Positions 39,633 through 49,506 are shown, numbered from the stretch's first letter. The stretch is DNA of 64,000 bases from Candidatus Faecousia faecavium (GCA_018712645.1 DVGO01000056.1:124001-188000), one strand, 5' to 3'. The notes: a model not told the origin generated them from the letters alone. Program-made: numbers and translations.

Positions 39633-40806
39633 AATGGAAACAAAGACAGGCATCTGCTACGAAGTAGGTGTTAGCCGTGGCAGAGGTAAAAGCAAAGTAT
39701 ACCGCCGCTTTTATCCGGAAGCAGGATGGAGTAAAAGAACCATCGACAGGGAGCTAAACAAATTCGTCCGTGATCTTGAAAAAGAGGTTGAAGCCGGGCA
39801 GACCGTTTCCAGAGAAGAACGCAAAGAAAAAGAGCTTGAAGCAATGCGTGAAGCCGCAAAGGTTCAAACTCTAAAGCAATATGGCGAAAAGGTCTTTATG
39901 CCTACCAAAAAGGTAACGATCAGCGAAAACACACGAAGCAGTTTTCAAGGCTGTCTGGACAGGCGTATTTATCCTGCATTGGGTGATCTGCGGCTTCCGG
40001 ATATTACATCGGCTAATATTTCCGCTTTCCTTCTGTCCGTACAGGCTGAAGGCAAGAGCCACGGCACAGTTATCAAGTATTACACCATCTTAAAGAGCCT
40101 TTTCAAAATGGCATATATGAACGATGAAATACCACGCAATCCGATGGACAAAGTAGAACGCCCAAAGCCTCGCAAGGATGAAGCCAGAAAAATGGAGGTT
40201 GAAGCCTATACAGAGGAAGAAACGGCATATATTCTGGAATGCCTAGAAAAAGAGCCGTTAAAGTGGCGTGTCCTTATGGAGCTTATGATCGACACAGGTA
40301 TTCGCCGGGGAGAATGCTGCGGCTTGAAATGGTCAAATGTGGATTTCCAAAGCAACACTATCACCATAGAGCATAACCTGTGCTATACTCCGGAAAAAGG
40401 TGTATATCTGGACACTCCCTAAAACGGCAAGGTTCGCACCATCAATGTAGCTCCGGAAGTTATGGCTCTGCTGAAGCAGCTCCGGGCAAATGAAGGCGTG
40501 ATAAAATTCAGCCCTTATGTATTCACACAGGACGGTACAGCAGAGCCGATGCATCCCCAAAGCCCCACACGGTATATGCAGAAATTCTCTGCCCGGTATG
40601 GCATACAGGAGCTGCACCCCCACAAACTGCGGCACAGCTTCGCCAGCATCGCAATCACAAACGGTGCAGATATTGCCAGCGTGTCGGAAATTCTGGGACA
40701 CTCCGACAAAGCCGTCACTTTGAGAATGTACACCCACGCCGATCAAGCTAGTATGACTAGGGCAAGTAATATCTTCCGTGAAGCCATCAAACGGAAACAG
40801 GCATAA
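39616..40806 (+). pseudogene. Tyrosine integrase interrupted by one in-frame TAA
   Basis: 396 codons in a single frame, broken only by TAA at 40420-40422 (ACT CCC TAA AAC GGC; most likely AAA Lys before). N-terminal arm domain (residues 1-90), core-binding domain (EKVFMPTKKVTISENTRSSF), then the catalytic domain with the first Arg in DTGIRRGECCGLKW before the stop, and HPHKLRHSFAS, ILGHSDKAVTLRMYTHAD with HxLR and the Tyr nucleophile after it. The front piece alone cannot work. Start ATG 39616 (GAGGAG upstream), directly next to the tRNA target. Confidence 0.85.
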
Positions 40807-40812
40807 AAAAAG

Positions 40813-40845
40813 CCGGGCAGGTTCAGCACCTGTCCGGTCAATTTT
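40813..40845 (+). terminator. Terminator of the integrase transcript
   Basis: Stem CCGGGCAGG/CCTGTCCGG followed by TCAATTTTT. Confidence 0.78.
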
Positions 40846-40855
40846 TCGGTCTATG

Positions 40856-40880
40856 TAGTGGTTTTTGTAGTGGTTTTTTT
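40856..40880 (+). repeat. Right arm-type integrase site
   Basis: Two direct copies of TAGTGGTTTTT with a 12-bp period, about 60 bp inside the right attachment repeat; matches the left pair at 34220-34241. Confidence 0.6.
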
Positions 40881-40898
40881 GGCTGGCAAGTTTTCCGC

Positions 40899-40939
40899 AA
40901 AAAAGCAAAAGCCCCAAAACCGTTGTGGTTCTAGGGCTT
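40899..40939 (-). terminator. Element-supplied terminator for tRNA-Thr
   Basis: Stem AGCCC/GGGCT with AACC/GGTT inside and T-runs on both sides (CTTTTGCTTTTTT on the minus strand), directly after the tRNA 3' end. Confidence 0.7.
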
Positions 40940-41018
<79 letters not shown>

Positions 41019-41058
41019 ATTTTTACTTTGTTTTCGCCGTCTCCCTGACAGCTTGGTC

Positions 41059-41087
41059 ATTATACAATGGACTTGCCAAAATGTCAA
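41059..41087 (-). promoter_or_regulatory. Consensus promoter of tRNA-Thr
   Basis: TTGACA (41082-41087), 17 bases, TATAAT (41059-41064) on the minus strand, 40 bp before the tRNA. Confidence 0.9.
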
Positions 41088-41129
41088 GTGTTTTTTCTAA
41101 AAATTTCAAAATTCTTTTTTGGCTTTTTC

Positions 41130-41167
41130 TACGGATAAAGCGCCTGCCACACAGCTGCGGCAGGCGC
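41130..41167 (-). terminator. Terminator of the ribosomal protein operon
   Basis: Stem GCGCCTGCC/GGCAGGCGC with a ten-base loop, followed by TTTATCC on the minus strand, just after rplQ. Confidence 0.75.
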
Positions 41168-41192
41168 CTGATCTGCGTAGAAATTACCGCAA

Positions 41193-41534
41193 TTACACCA
41201 GCTCGATGATAGCCATCTCAGCGGCGTCACCGCGACGGGCGCCGGTACGGGTTACTCTGGTGTAGCCGCCGTTACGGTCAGCGTACTTCGGAGCAATCTC
41301 CTTGAACAGCTTGTTGGCCACATCTTCCTTGGTGATGTAGGACAGAGCGCGGCGGTAAGCTGCCAGGTTGCCCTTCTTGCCCAGGGTGATCATCTTCTCA
41401 ACCACAGGCTGTACTTCCTTGGCACGATAGAAGGTGGTTTCCATCTTGCCGTTTTCCAGCAGGTCGGTTACCTGCTGACGCAGCAGGGCTTTTCTCTGTG
41501 CGCTGGTCTTACCCAGCTTACGAGTGCCGAACAT
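41193..41534 (-). CDS. rplQ: Ribosomal protein bL17
   Basis: 113 aa, the short bacterial form. [19 protein letters not shown] and the closing [24 protein letters not shown] are diagnostic. Last gene of the operon, 35 bases after rpoA, before a terminator. Confidence 0.97.
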   Translation of the reverse strand: MFGTRKLGKTSAQRKALLRQQVTDLLENGKMETTFYRAKEVQPVVEKMITLGKKGNLAAYRRALSYITKEDVANKLFKEIAPKYADRNGGYTRVTRTGARRGDAAEMAIIELV

Positions 41535-41569
41535 GAACGTTTCCTCCTTTTTTGAAAGGTTAAACTCTA

Positions 41570-42529
41570 TTAGTTGTTGCTGCCAGATTCTTCGCTGGCC
41601 AGGGACAGGCCCATCATCTCCAGCTTCTTCTGAACCTCATCCAGGGACTTCTTGCCCATGTTGCGGACCTTCATCATATCTTCGCCGGTCTTGTTAATCA
41701 GGTCGGCAACGGTGTTGATGTTGGCACGCTTCAGGCAGTTGAAGCTCCGGACAGACAGATCCAGCTCATCAATGGTCATGGACAGCTTGGCGTCGGGGCG
41801 ATCAGCAGTCTTTTCCACAACAGTGGAAGAGGTGCTGACAGTATCAGACAGGTTGGTAAACACAGTCAGATGATCGGAAAGGATCTTCGCACCCAGAGAC
41901 ACAGCGTCCTTGGCAGTAATGGTGGAATCCGTCCAGACCTCAAGGGTCAGCTTGTCAAAGTCGGTCTTGTCACCAACTCGAGTAGGCTCCACAGTATAAT
42001 TCACCTTGATAACAGGAGAATAAATGGAGTCAATGGGAATCACGCCAATCACGGTCTGAGGGGTCTTGTTCCGGTCAGAGGAAACATAACCACGACCTTG
42101 AGACAGGGTGATCTCCATGTTGAAAGTGGCATCTTCGCCCAGGGTGCAGATGTGCAGCTCCGGGTTCAGAATCTCAACCTCAGCATCCGCTTTGATATCG
42201 CCGGCAGTGACCTCACAGGGGCCAACCGCGTCGATGTGCACAGTCTTGATACCGGCGCTGTGCAGCTTGGGAGTGATCCGCTTGACATTCAGGATGATCT
42301 CCGTCACATCCTCGGTAACACCGGGAATGGTGGAGAACTCATGCTGAACGCCCTGGATCTTCACGGAAGTTGCAGCATAGCCGGGCAGGCTGCTGAGCAG
42401 GATACGGCGCAGGGAGTTGCCCAGCGTCATACCATAGCCACGCTCCAGAGGCTCTACGACATACTTGCCGTAAGAGGGATCCTCGGGCTGATCAAAACAG
42501 GTGATGCGAGGCTTTTCAATTTCTACCAT
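41570..42529 (-). CDS. rpoA: RNA polymerase alpha subunit
   Basis: 319 aa. The N-terminal domain (residues 1-230) has [21 protein letters not shown] for dimer formation. The C-terminal DNA-binding domain has [20 protein letters not shown] and [16 protein letters not shown]. It lies between rpsD and rplQ, the standard place. The 80-bp gap before it holds a strong hairpin. Confidence 0.97.
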   Translation of the reverse strand: MVEIEKPRITCFDQPEDPSYGKYVVEPLERGYGMTLGNSLRRILLSSLPGYAATSVKIQGVQHEFSTIPGVTEDVTEIILNVKRITPKLHSAGIKTVHIDAVGPCEVTAGDIKADAEVEILNPELHICTLGEDATFNMEITLSQGRGYVSSDRNKTPQTVIGVIPIDSIYSPVIKVNYTVEPTRVGDKTDFDKLTLEVWTDSTITAKDAVSLGAKILSDHLTVFTNLSDTVSTSSTVVEKTADRPDAKLSMTIDELDLSVRSFNCLKRANINTVADLINKTGEDMMKVRNMGKKSLDEVQKKLEMMGLSLASEESGSNN

Positions 42530-42552
42530 GAATCAAAACCCTCCTTAATAGT

Positions 42553-42573
42553 GTGGGGAGGAGCTCTCCCCAC
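42553..42573 (-). other. Hairpin between rpsD and rpoA
   Basis: Perfect stem GTGGGGAG/CTCCCCAC with a five-base loop and no T-run, so probably an RNA processing or stability element rather than a terminator. Confidence 0.5.
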
Positions 42574-42609
42574 CAGACAAACATGCGTACAGACAGGGGG
42601 GAAGGATCA

Positions 42610-43206
42610 TTACTTGGAGTACAACTCGACGATGAGGTGCACTGCGATATCGAAGTCGATATCGGCCATGGTAGGCATGGCAATTACCTTACCCTGGAGG
42701 GTGTTCTTATCACGGTCCAGCCACTTGGGGGCAGCAACGAATGCATCGTCTTCCTTCAGCTTCTTGAAGAAGTTGTTGGAAACGCTCTTTTCGGAGACAG
42801 CAACCACATCACCGGGCTTCACCAGGAAGCTGGGGATGTTGACACGGTTGCCGTTGACAGTGAAGTGACCATGGTTCACCAGCTGGCGAGCCTGACGACG
42901 GGAGTTAGCGAAGCCCAGACGGTACACAACGTTGTCCAGACGGCGCTCCACATAGGTCATCAGCACTTCACCGGTGTTGCCTTCGGCACGGGCAGCCTTG
43001 TCGTAGTAGTTACGGAACTGCTTTTCCTGAATGCCGTAGACAAATTTGACCTTCTGCTTCTCGGTCAGCTGAGTAGCATACTCAGACTTCTTTGCTCTTC
43101 TCTGACCGCCGGGGTTCTTGTTGGAAGTCTTGTTGTAACCCATTGCGGCAGGAGAAACGCCCAGCGTTCTGCAACGCTTCAGCACGGGCTGCATATTCTT
43201 AGCCAT
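42610..43206 (-). CDS. rpsD: Ribosomal protein uS4
   Basis: 198 aa. The S4 RNA-binding domain is clear (ERRLDNVVYRLGFANSRRQARQLVNHGHFTVNG). The N-terminus has only one cysteine (KRCRTLG), so this is the zinc-free form. In model bacteria S4 represses its own operon. Confidence 0.96.
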   Translation of the reverse strand: MAKNMQPVLKRCRTLGVSPAAMGYNKTSNKNPGGQRRAKKSEYATQLTEKQKVKFVYGIQEKQFRNYYDKAARAEGNTGEVLMTYVERRLDNVVYRLGFANSRRQARQLVNHGHFTVNGNRVNIPSFLVKPGDVVAVSEKSVSNNFFKKLKEDDAFVAAPKWLDRDKNTLQGKVIAMPTMADIDFDIAVHLIVELYSK

Positions 43207-43232
43207 AACGCAAAAATCCTCCTATTGCTTTC

Positions 43233-43631
43233 TCAGACACGACGTCTCTTGGGGGGACGGCAGCCATTGTGGGGAATGGGGGTGACGTCCTTAATCATAA
43301 CAACTTCCAGGCCAGCGGTCTGCAGGGCGCGGATCGCAGCTTCACGTCCCTGACCGGGACCCTTCACATAAACCTCAACAGTCTTCAGGCCATGCTCCAT
43401 CGCAGCCTTGGCAGCGGTTTCCGCAGCAGTCTGGGCAGCGAAGGGAGTGGACTTACGGGAGCCACGGAAGCCCAGTCCGCCGGAGGAAGCCCAGCTCAGG
43501 GCGTTGCCTTCCAGATCGGTGATGGTCACCATGGTGTTGTTGAAAGAGGAACGGATATGTGCCGCACCCTTTTCAACGTTCTTGCGCTCACGACGGCGCT
43601 TAACAACCTTCTTAGTAGCCTTTGCAGCCAT
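43233..43631 (-). CDS. rpsK: Ribosomal protein uS11
   Basis: 132 aa. [20 protein letters not shown] and [20 protein letters not shown], ending [18 protein letters not shown], are diagnostic. Basic N-terminus. Confidence 0.97.
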   Translation of the reverse strand: MAAKATKKVVKRRRERKNVEKGAAHIRSSFNNTMVTITDLEGNALSWASSGGLGFRGSRKSTPFAAQTAAETAAKAAMEHGLKTVEVYVKGPGQGREAAIRALQTAGLEVVMIKDVTPIPHNGCRPPKRRRV

Positions 43632-43645
43632 TTACATATCCCTCC

Positions 43646-44014
43646 TTACTTCTTCTTGTTGGCGATGGTCTTCTTGGGACCCTTACGGGTACGAGCGTTG
43701 GTCTTGGTACGCTGGCCGTGGACAGGCAGGCCACGACGATGACGCAGACCACGATAGCAGCCGATTTCGCTGAGCCGCTTGATGTTCATAGCAGTCTCAC
43801 GGCGCAGATCGCCTTCGATGATATAGTGATGCTCGATTGCATCACGCAGCTGGGCTTCCTGCTCCTCGGTCAGATCCTTAACACGGGTATCGGGGTTGAT
43901 ACCGGTGGTCTTCAGAACCTCAGCCGCACGAGCGGGGCCGATGCCATAGATATAGGTCAGAGCAACTTCGATCCGCTTGTCGCGGGGAAGATCAATACCA
44001 GAAATACGTGCCAT
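43646..44014 (-). CDS. rpsM: Ribosomal protein uS13
   Basis: 122 aa. [26 protein letters not shown] at the start and [22 protein letters not shown] at the end are typical. First of the alpha-type set after rpmJ. Confidence 0.97.
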   Translation of the reverse strand: MARISGIDLPRDKRIEVALTYIYGIGPARAAEVLKTTGINPDTRVKDLTEEQEAQLRDAIEHHYIIEGDLRRETAMNIKRLSEIGCYRGLRHRRGLPVHGQRTKTNARTRKGPKKTIANKKK

Positions 44015-44033
44015 ATTCGTTCAGCACCTCCTA

Positions 44034-44147
44034 TTAGCCTTGTCTCTGCTTGTGCTTGGGGTTTTCGCAAATTACCATTACGCGACCCTTGCGCTTGATG
44101 ATCTTACACTTTTCGCACATGGGTTTAACGGACGGTCTTACCTTCAT
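44034..44147 (-). CDS. rpmJ: Ribosomal protein bL36 (below ORF track limit)
   Basis: 37 aa, start ATG 44147, stop TAA at 44034. [19 protein letters not shown] then [13 protein letters not shown] contains the C-x2-C, Cys and His zinc ligands, so it is the zinc form. Confidence 0.96.
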   Translation of the reverse strand: MKVRPSVKPMCEKCKIIKRKGRVMVICENPKHKQRQG

Positions 44148-44185
44148 ACTGTTTAACCTCCATATGAGAACGGTCTTCTCTGATT

Positions 44186-44404
44186 TTACTTGCTTCTCCA
44201 GGTGATCCGGCCTTGGGTCAGATCATACGGAGACATTTGAACGGTTACTTTGTCACCGGGCAAGATCTTGATGAAATTCATTCTGAGCTTGCCGGAAATA
44301 TGTGCCAGAATGGTGTGTCCGTTGCCGATGTCAACCTTGAACATAGCATTCGGCAGTGCATCGGTAACGATGCCCTCAATCTCGATTACGTCGTCCTTAG
44401 CCAA
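44186..44404 (-). CDS. infA: Translation initiation factor IF-1, TTG start
   Basis: 72 aa from TTG 44404: the GGGAGGG site lies eight bases upstream, and only this start gives the usual length and the [12 protein letters not shown]-terminus. The rest is the OB fold: [24 protein letters not shown] and [20 protein letters not shown]. The track's longer ORF is upstream sequence in frame. A rare start codon may limit translation. Confidence 0.95.
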   Translation of the reverse strand: MAKDDVIEIEGIVTDALPNAMFKVDIGNGHTILAHISGKLRMNFIKILPGDKVTVQMSPYDLTQGRITWRSK

Positions 44405-44408
44405 GTTA

Positions 44409-44717
44409 TTACCCTCCCAGGTTGTTCGCTTGCAGTTGTCTGGCGAGAAACGCCAGATCTCTTCGTAATTCGCTGTTGAGCACTTTGTCGCCGGCAAGAA
44501 GCTTGGCGGCAACTCTGGTCTCAGAGCGAAGGACTTTATGCGTGTGTTTGCGTTTCTTACGCTTGGGTTTTTCCAGTGTCCGATCCTTTCCGTTGGCAAG
44601 GAAGAGGTGAGTTTCGTCCTGTGCAATCACATAGAACAGTTCCCCCTGATCCCGTCCCGCAACGGAAACGACCACGTCCGAAACAGAAAAGCTTGTGTCC
44701 GGTATCGCTGGGTCCAT
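44409..44717 (-). CDS. KOW-domain RNA-binding protein
   Basis: 102 aa. The N-terminal KOW-type segment reads [32 protein letters not shown], followed by a very basic stretch ([12 protein letters not shown]). It resembles eukaryotic and archaeal L14e/L27e in its KOW motif. The gene is conserved between map and infA in Clostridia. Probably a ribosome-associated protein; its role is not established. The infA ribosome binding site lies inside its last codons. Confidence 0.85.
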   Translation of the reverse strand: MDPAIPDTSFSVSDVVVSVAGRDQGELFYVIAQDETHLFLANGKDRTLEKPKRKKRKHTHKVLRSETRVAAKLLAGDKVLNSELRRDLAFLARQLQANNLGG

Positions 44718-44720
44718 AGC

Positions 44721-45476
44721 TCAAAGTCCTCCGTTGACGGTGAGTATTTCCGGCTCGCCGTCGGTGATGAGTACAGTATTTTCATAGTGTGCCGAGAGCT
44801 TGCCGTCGGCGGTCACTGTGGTCCAGCCATCTTTGAGAATGCGCACTTCGTAAGTACCCACATTCACCATCGGCTCCACCGCAATGGTCATACCGGGCAG
44901 CAGTCTGGGCCCACGGCCGGGATTTCCGAAGTTCGGAACTTCCGGCTCCTCATGCAGCTTTCGTCCCACGCCGTGACCTACGAAGGAACGAACCACCGCA
45001 AAACCGTTAGACTCCACATACGTCTGAATGGCGTGGGAGATATCTTGTACGCGCTTGCCCTTGGTGGCAAACTTCATTCCTTCATAGAAGGACTGGGTCG
45101 TCACATCAATGAGCTTCTGCGCTTCGGTGCTGATGGCACCACAGGCAAAGGTCTGGGCACAATCTCCATGAAATCCCTTATAGTACGCGCCAACGTCCAC
45201 GGACACAATGTCCCCTTCCTTCAGGATGTAACCACCCGGAATTCCGTGAATCACCGTGCTGTTGACACTGATGCAGGCACTTGCAGGGAAGCCGTTGTAA
45301 TTCAGGAACGACGGTTTTGCGCCCTGACTTACAATATAATCGTGAACGGCATGATCTATCGCCTTCGTCGAAACGCCGGGTCTTACCAATTCCCCTGCCA
45401 AAGCACGGGCTGCCGCGGTAATTCTACAGGCCTGACGCATCGCTTCCAGCTCATGTTCATTTTTGATTGCGATCAT
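44721..45476 (-). CDS. map: Methionine aminopeptidase, type I
   Basis: 251 aa. Metal ligands lie in SVDVGAYYKGFHGDCAQTF (two Asp), SFVGHGVGRKLHEEP (His), AVEPMVNVG (Glu) and SAHYENTVLIT (Glu). It removes the N-terminal Met of new proteins. Start overlaps the adk stop by four bases. Confidence 0.96.
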   Translation of the reverse strand: MIAIKNEHELEAMRQACRITAAARALAGELVRPGVSTKAIDHAVHDYIVSQGAKPSFLNYNGFPASACISVNSTVIHGIPGGYILKEGDIVSVDVGAYYKGFHGDCAQTFACGAISTEAQKLIDVTTQSFYEGMKFATKGKRVQDISHAIQTYVESNGFAVVRSFVGHGVGRKLHEEPEVPNFGNPGRGPRLLPGMTIAVEPMVNVGTYEVRILKDGWTTVTADGKLSAHYENTVLITDGEPEILTVNGGL

Positions 45477-46111
45477 ACCTTTGCACCTATTGCCTTGAGG
45501 ATATCCTCATTTGCCCCCTCGATGCTCTGGCTGCCGTTTACCGTACGCAGACGGCCCAGCTTGGCATAGAAGTCCTTGAGAACTTCTGTGGAAGCGTGGT
45601 ACACCTCCAGACGGTGGCGCACGGTTTCAGGCTTGTCATCCTTACGGACTACCAGCTCGCCGCCGCACAAATCGCAGACGCCTTCGCTCTTGGGGGGATT
45701 GGCGATCACATGGTAGCTTGCGCCACACTTGGCACAAACCCGACGACCGGTCATCCGGCCTTCGATCTCCGCGTCGTCAACCTCAATGGACACCACATGG
45801 TCGATTTTCACGCCCTTTGCTTCCAAGGCCTCCGCCTGGGCCAGTGTGCGGGGCACACCGTCCAGGATGAAGCCGTTTTGGCAGTCGGGCTGGGCCACCC
45901 GGTCCGCGACGATGCCGAGAATCAGCTCGTCGGGAACCAGGCTTCCCTCGTCCATGTACTGTTTTGCTTTTTTACCCAGCTCCGTACCATTGGCCATGGC
46001 CTCACGGAGCATGTTCCCGGTAGAGATGGCGGGAATGGAGAGCTTCTGAACCAGCAGCTCTGCCTGGGTTCCCTTTCCGGCGCCGGGCGCGCCCAGTAGA
46101 ATGAGATTCAT
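45473..46111 (-). CDS. adk: Adenylate kinase, zinc-lid form
   Basis: 212 aa. P-loop GAPGAGKGTQAELL, ISTGNMLREAMANGT (AMP-binding), FILDGVPRTLAQAE, and a lid with four cysteines (CAKCGASYH, CDLCGGEL) for structural zinc. It balances ATP, ADP and AMP. Standard place between secY and map. Confidence 0.97.
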   Translation of the reverse strand: MNLILLGAPGAGKGTQAELLVQKLSIPAISTGNMLREAMANGTELGKKAKQYMDEGSLVPDELILGIVADRVAQPDCQNGFILDGVPRTLAQAEALEAKGVKIDHVVSIEVDDAEIEGRMTGRRVCAKCGASYHVIANPPKSEGVCDLCGGELVVRKDDKPETVRHRLEVYHASTEVLKDFYAKLGRLRTVNGSQSIEGANEDILKAIGAKV

Positions 46112-46130
46112 CCTGCCATTACCTCCTGCA

Positions 46131-47408
46131 TTAGTCCAGGAAGCCCTTGTAGTGCCGCATCAGCATCTGTGCTTCCAGAGCCTTCACCGTCTCCAGGGCA
46201 ACGCCCACAACGATGATGACGGAAGTACCGCCGATGGCCAGGTGACGAACACCCTCCATCAGGTTGCCGGCCACGATGGGCAGCAGAGCAACAATGCCGA
46301 GATATACAGCGCCAAAGACAACGATCTTGTTGATAACCTTCTGAATGAAGTCAGCGGTGGGCTTGCCGGGACGGAAGCCGGGAATGAAGCCGCCGTTCTT
46401 CTTCAGGTTGTTGGAGATCTCCACGGGATCGTACTGAATGGTGGAGTAGAACCAGCTGAAGAAGAAGATCATCAGGAAGTAGGTGAATGCATAGATCCAG
46501 CTGCTGGAGCTCCACACATGGGTGTACCACCAGCCCTCGGTCCAACCAGGAACGAAAGCGCAGACGGTAGCAGGCAGGCTGCAGATGGACTGTGCGAAAA
46601 TGACAGGCATAACACCGGACATACTCACTTTGATGGGCAGGTTGGTGTTCTGACCACCGTAGACCTTACGGCCCACAACGCGCTTGGCATACTGGATGGG
46701 GATCCGGCGCTCAGCATCATTGATGAAGATGATGAACAGCACCAGAGCAGCCATACCGATCAGCACAATGATGATCTGCCACCAGGTCATTGCCAGCAGG
46801 TTGCCCACCATAGCGGGAATGCCGGAAATGATGTTGGCAAACAGGATCATGGAGATGCCGTTGCCGATGCCAAACTCGGTGATCTGCTCGCCCAGCCACA
46901 TAACCATAGCAGAGCCAGCGGTGAAGGCCAGGACGATAACCAGGCCAGGCAGGAAACCAGCTTCCACAATGGACAGGCCATAGGATGCCTCATAGTTGGT
47001 CAGCATGGTGTAGTAGGCATAGCCCATCAGCAGGCCCAGACCAACGGTGGTGTAGCGGGTAATCCGTGCGATCTTCTTCTTACCTTCCTCGCCGCCGTCC
47101 TTAGCCAGACGCTCCAGATAAGGAATGGCAATGGTCAGCAGCTGGATGATAATGGAAGCATTGATGTAGGGCTGAATGCCCAGAGCGAATACCGTTGCCT
47201 GGGAGAAGGCACTGCCGGACATGGCATTGTACAGACCCAGGATGGTATTGGACAGAACGCTGTCAAAGTAGTTTGCCAGGGTTCCCACATCAATGAAGGG
47301 AACGGGGATAACGTTGCCGATCCGGTAGATCAGCAGAATAAACAGGGTGAAGATGATCTTTTTGCGCAGTTCCGGGATTGACCAAGCATTGCGAAGTGTC
47401 TGTAACAC
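46131..47408 (-). CDS. secY: Protein translocase subunit SecY, GTG start
   Basis: 425 aa, ten membrane helices. The start codon is GTG 47408, directly after the rplO stop, with GAGGTG six bases upstream. Typical segments include IPVPFIDVGTLANYF at the first loop, FALGIQPYINASIIIQLL and FAQSICSLPATV. It forms the channel of the Sec translocon. Confidence 0.97.
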   Translation of the reverse strand: MLQTLRNAWSIPELRKKIIFTLFILLIYRIGNVIPVPFIDVGTLANYFDSVLSNTILGLYNAMSGSAFSQATVFALGIQPYINASIIIQLLTIAIPYLERLAKDGGEEGKKKIARITRYTTVGLGLLMGYAYYTMLTNYEASYGLSIVEAGFLPGLVIVLAFTAGSAMVMWLGEQITEFGIGNGISMILFANIISGIPAMVGNLLAMTWWQIIIVLIGMAALVLFIIFINDAERRIPIQYAKRVVGRKVYGGQNTNLPIKVSMSGVMPVIFAQSICSLPATVCAFVPGWTEGWWYTHVWSSSSWIYAFTYFLMIFFFSWFYSTIQYDPVEISNNLKKNGGFIPGFRPGKPTADFIQKVINKIVVFGAVYLGIVALLPIVAGNLMEGVRHLAIGGTSVIIVVGVALETVKALEAQMLMRHYKGFLD

Positions 47409-47849
47409 TTAGACCACCTCGGCCTTTCCGCCTGCCTGCTCGATCTTTTCCTTAGCAGACTCAGAGAAAGCCGCAGCTTTGACAGTCACCTTCTTGGTCA
47501 GGCTGCCGTTGGCCAGCACCTTCAGGCCGTAGGGACATGCAGAAATGATACCAGCCTCGATCAGAGCGGCAGCATCCACGGTAGCACCGTCTTCGAACTT
47601 GTTCAGCACAGCCAGGTTGACGGCAGTCAGAGGCTTTGCGAACACGTTGTTGAAACCGCGCTTGGGGATGCGGCGAACCAGAGACATCTGGCCGCCTTCG
47701 AAGCCCACACGGACCTTGCCGCCGGAACGGGCCTTCTGACCCTTGTGACCACGGCCACCGGTCTTGCCGTTGCCGGTGCCGACACCGCGGCCCTTACGCT
47801 TGCCCACATGGGTGGAGCCAGCAACAGGAGAAAGTTCATGAATCTTCAT
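47409..47849 (-). CDS. rplO: Ribosomal protein uL15
   Basis: 146 aa. [29 protein letters not shown] is the long basic N-terminal extension; the C-terminal domain has [27 protein letters not shown]. Ends exactly where secY begins. Confidence 0.97.
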   Translation of the reverse strand: MKIHELSPVAGSTHVGKRKGRGVGTGNGKTGGRGHKGQKARSGGKVRVGFEGGQMSLVRRIPKRGFNNVFAKPLTAVNLAVLNKFEDGATVDAAALIEAGIISACPYGLKVLANGSLTKKVTVKAAAFSESAKEKIEQAGGKAEVV

Positions 47850-47863
47850 AACGCTTTCCCTCC

Positions 47864-48046
47864 TTATTCAACTTCGGTAACCTGCAGCAGATAGCCGATC
47901 TTGGCAATCTTGCCGCGGGTCTGGGTGTTGTCGGGCTGGATGGAGACCTGGCCGATCTTGCGCAGACCCAGGGACTGAGCAGTGGCGATGTGCTTCTCCA
48001 GACGACCGTTCAGGCTCTTAACAAGCTTAATCTTCAGGTTTGCCAT
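47864..48046 (-). CDS. rpmD: Ribosomal protein uL30
   Basis: 60 aa from ATG 48046; the track's extra 46 residues are upstream sequence. [30 protein letters not shown] is diagnostic of the short bacterial L30. Confidence 0.96.
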   Translation of the reverse strand: MANLKIKLVKSLNGRLEKHIATAQSLGLRKIGQVSIQPDNTQTRGKIAKIGYLLQVTEVE

Positions 48047-48060
48047 GTTAATTGCCCTCC

Positions 48061-48567
48061 TTAACCAACGATTTCTTCTACGCTCTTGCCCCGGACGGCA
48101 GCAACCTGCTCGGGGGAACGCAGGGAAGTCAGGCCAGCCATGGTGGCCTTCACAACGTTCTGGGGATTGTTGGAACGCAGGCACTTAGCGCAGATGTTCT
48201 TGATACCCACAGCCTCCATAACGGCACGGACAGCGCCGCCGGCGATAACACCGGTACCTTCGGGAGCGGGCTTCATCAGAACGGTGCCGGCGCCGAAGAT
48301 GCCGATCACATCATGAGGGATGGTGTCGCCTGCCAGGGAGATCTTGACCATGTTCTTCTTGGCATCGGCGATGCCCTTCAGAATGGCCTCGGAAACTTCG
48401 GCAGCCTTACCCAGGCCGTAGCCTACGGTACCCTTGCCATCACCAACAACAACCAGAGCGGAGAACTTCATGACACGGCCGCCCTTAACGGTCTTGGAAA
48501 CCCGGTTCAGGTAAACGACCTTTTCAATGAGCTCGGAAGCTTCATTGTTTGCCTTATTGTAAGCCAT
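48061..48567 (-). CDS. rpsE: Ribosomal protein uS5
   Basis: 168 aa. [28 protein letters not shown] (dsRNA-binding fold) and [21 protein letters not shown] are typical. It acts in decoding accuracy. Confidence 0.97.
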   Translation of the reverse strand: MAYNKANNEASELIEKVVYLNRVSKTVKGGRVMKFSALVVVGDGKGTVGYGLGKAAEVSEAILKGIADAKKNMVKISLAGDTIPHDVIGIFGAGTVLMKPAPEGTGVIAGGAVRAVMEAVGIKNICAKCLRSNNPQNVVKATMAGLTSLRSPEQVAAVRGKSVEEIVG

Positions 48568-48585
48568 TTCTTTTCCTCCTTACTC

Positions 48586-48945
48586 TTAGAACTTGAGGCC
48601 GCCCTCGCGGGCGCCTTCAGCCAGGGCTGCAACACGGCCGTGGAACACATAGCCGCCGCGGTCGAACACGACCTCTTCGATGCCCTTTGCCTTGGCACGC
48701 TCGGCCACAACCAGGCCGATCTTCTTGGCAGCTTCGCAGTTGCCGCAGGTGCCCTCAAATTCCTTCTCCAGCGTATTGGCGGAAACCAGGGTCACGCCGT
48801 TGACGTCGTCAATGATCTGGGCGTAGATGTTCGCATTGGAACGGAACACGTTCAGACGGGGACGTTCAGGAGTGCCGGAGATCTTGCCACGAACGCGGAC
48901 ATGCCGCTTCAGGCGCATTGCATTCTTATTGACCTTGCTAACCAT
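48586..48945 (-). CDS. rplR: Ribosomal protein uL18
   Basis: 119 aa. [37 protein letters not shown] and [28 protein letters not shown] are diagnostic. Binds 5S rRNA. Confidence 0.97.
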   Translation of the reverse strand: MVSKVNKNAMRLKRHVRVRGKISGTPERPRLNVFRSNANIYAQIIDDVNGVTLVSANTLEKEFEGTCGNCEAAKKIGLVVAERAKAKGIEEVVFDRGGYVFHGRVAALAEGAREGGLKF

Positions 48946-48960
48946 TTCGGCACACCTCCA

Positions 48961-49506
48961 TTACTTCTTGCCACCGGTCTTACCAACCTTACGGCGGATG
49001 ACCTCAGTGGTGTACTTGATGCCCTTGCCCTTGTAGGGTTCGGGGGGACGCTTGCCACGGACTTCGGCAGCGAACTGGCCGACGACCTGCTTGTCGATGC
49101 CGTGGATGATGATCTTGTTGGGAGCGGGAACCTCGATGGAGATACCGGGAATCTCGTCCACGATGACTTCGTGGGAGAAGCCCAGACGCATAACCAGCTG
49201 GTTGCCCTTCTTCTCTGCACGGTAGCCAACACCGTTGACTTCCAGTTCCTTGGCGTAGCCCTTCTCAACACCCTCTACCATGTTGTGCAGCAGGGTACGG
49301 GTCAGGCCGTGCAGGGACTTGTGCAGATGCTCTTCGTCGGGACGCTCAACAGTCAGAACGTTGCCCTCAACCTTCAGGATCATGTCGGGATGGAAGGTGT
49401 AGGTCAGGGTGCCCTTGGGGCCCTTTACGGTGACCACATTGCCCTCGGCAACGTCAACCGTAACATTTGCCGGAATGATAACCGGCTTCTTACCAATTCT
49501 AGACAT
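48961..49506 (-). CDS. rplF: Ribosomal protein uL6
   Basis: 181 aa. [17 protein letters not shown] starts the first of two alpha-beta domains, and [32 protein letters not shown] ends the protein. Standard place between rpsH and rplR. Confidence 0.97.
   Translation of the reverse strand: MSRIGKKPVIIPANVTVDVAEGNVVTVKGPKGTLTYTFHPDMILKVEGNVLTVERPDEEHLHKSLHGLTRTLLHNMVEGVEKGYAKELEVNGVGYRAEKKGNQLVMRLGFSHEVIVDEIPGISIEVPAPNKIIIHGIDKQVVGQFAAEVRGKRPPEPYKGKGIKYTTEVIRRKVGKTGGKK

Noticed and set aside
44405-44626. 146-aa version of IF-1 from the ORF track
   Set aside because: The extra 74 residues lie inside the KOW protein gene in another frame; TTG 44404 gives the standard 72-aa protein.
46101-47381. 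426-aa plus-strand ORF opposite secY
   Set aside because: SecY on the minus strand is unambiguous; the His/Gln/Asn-rich product is a reverse-frame artefact.
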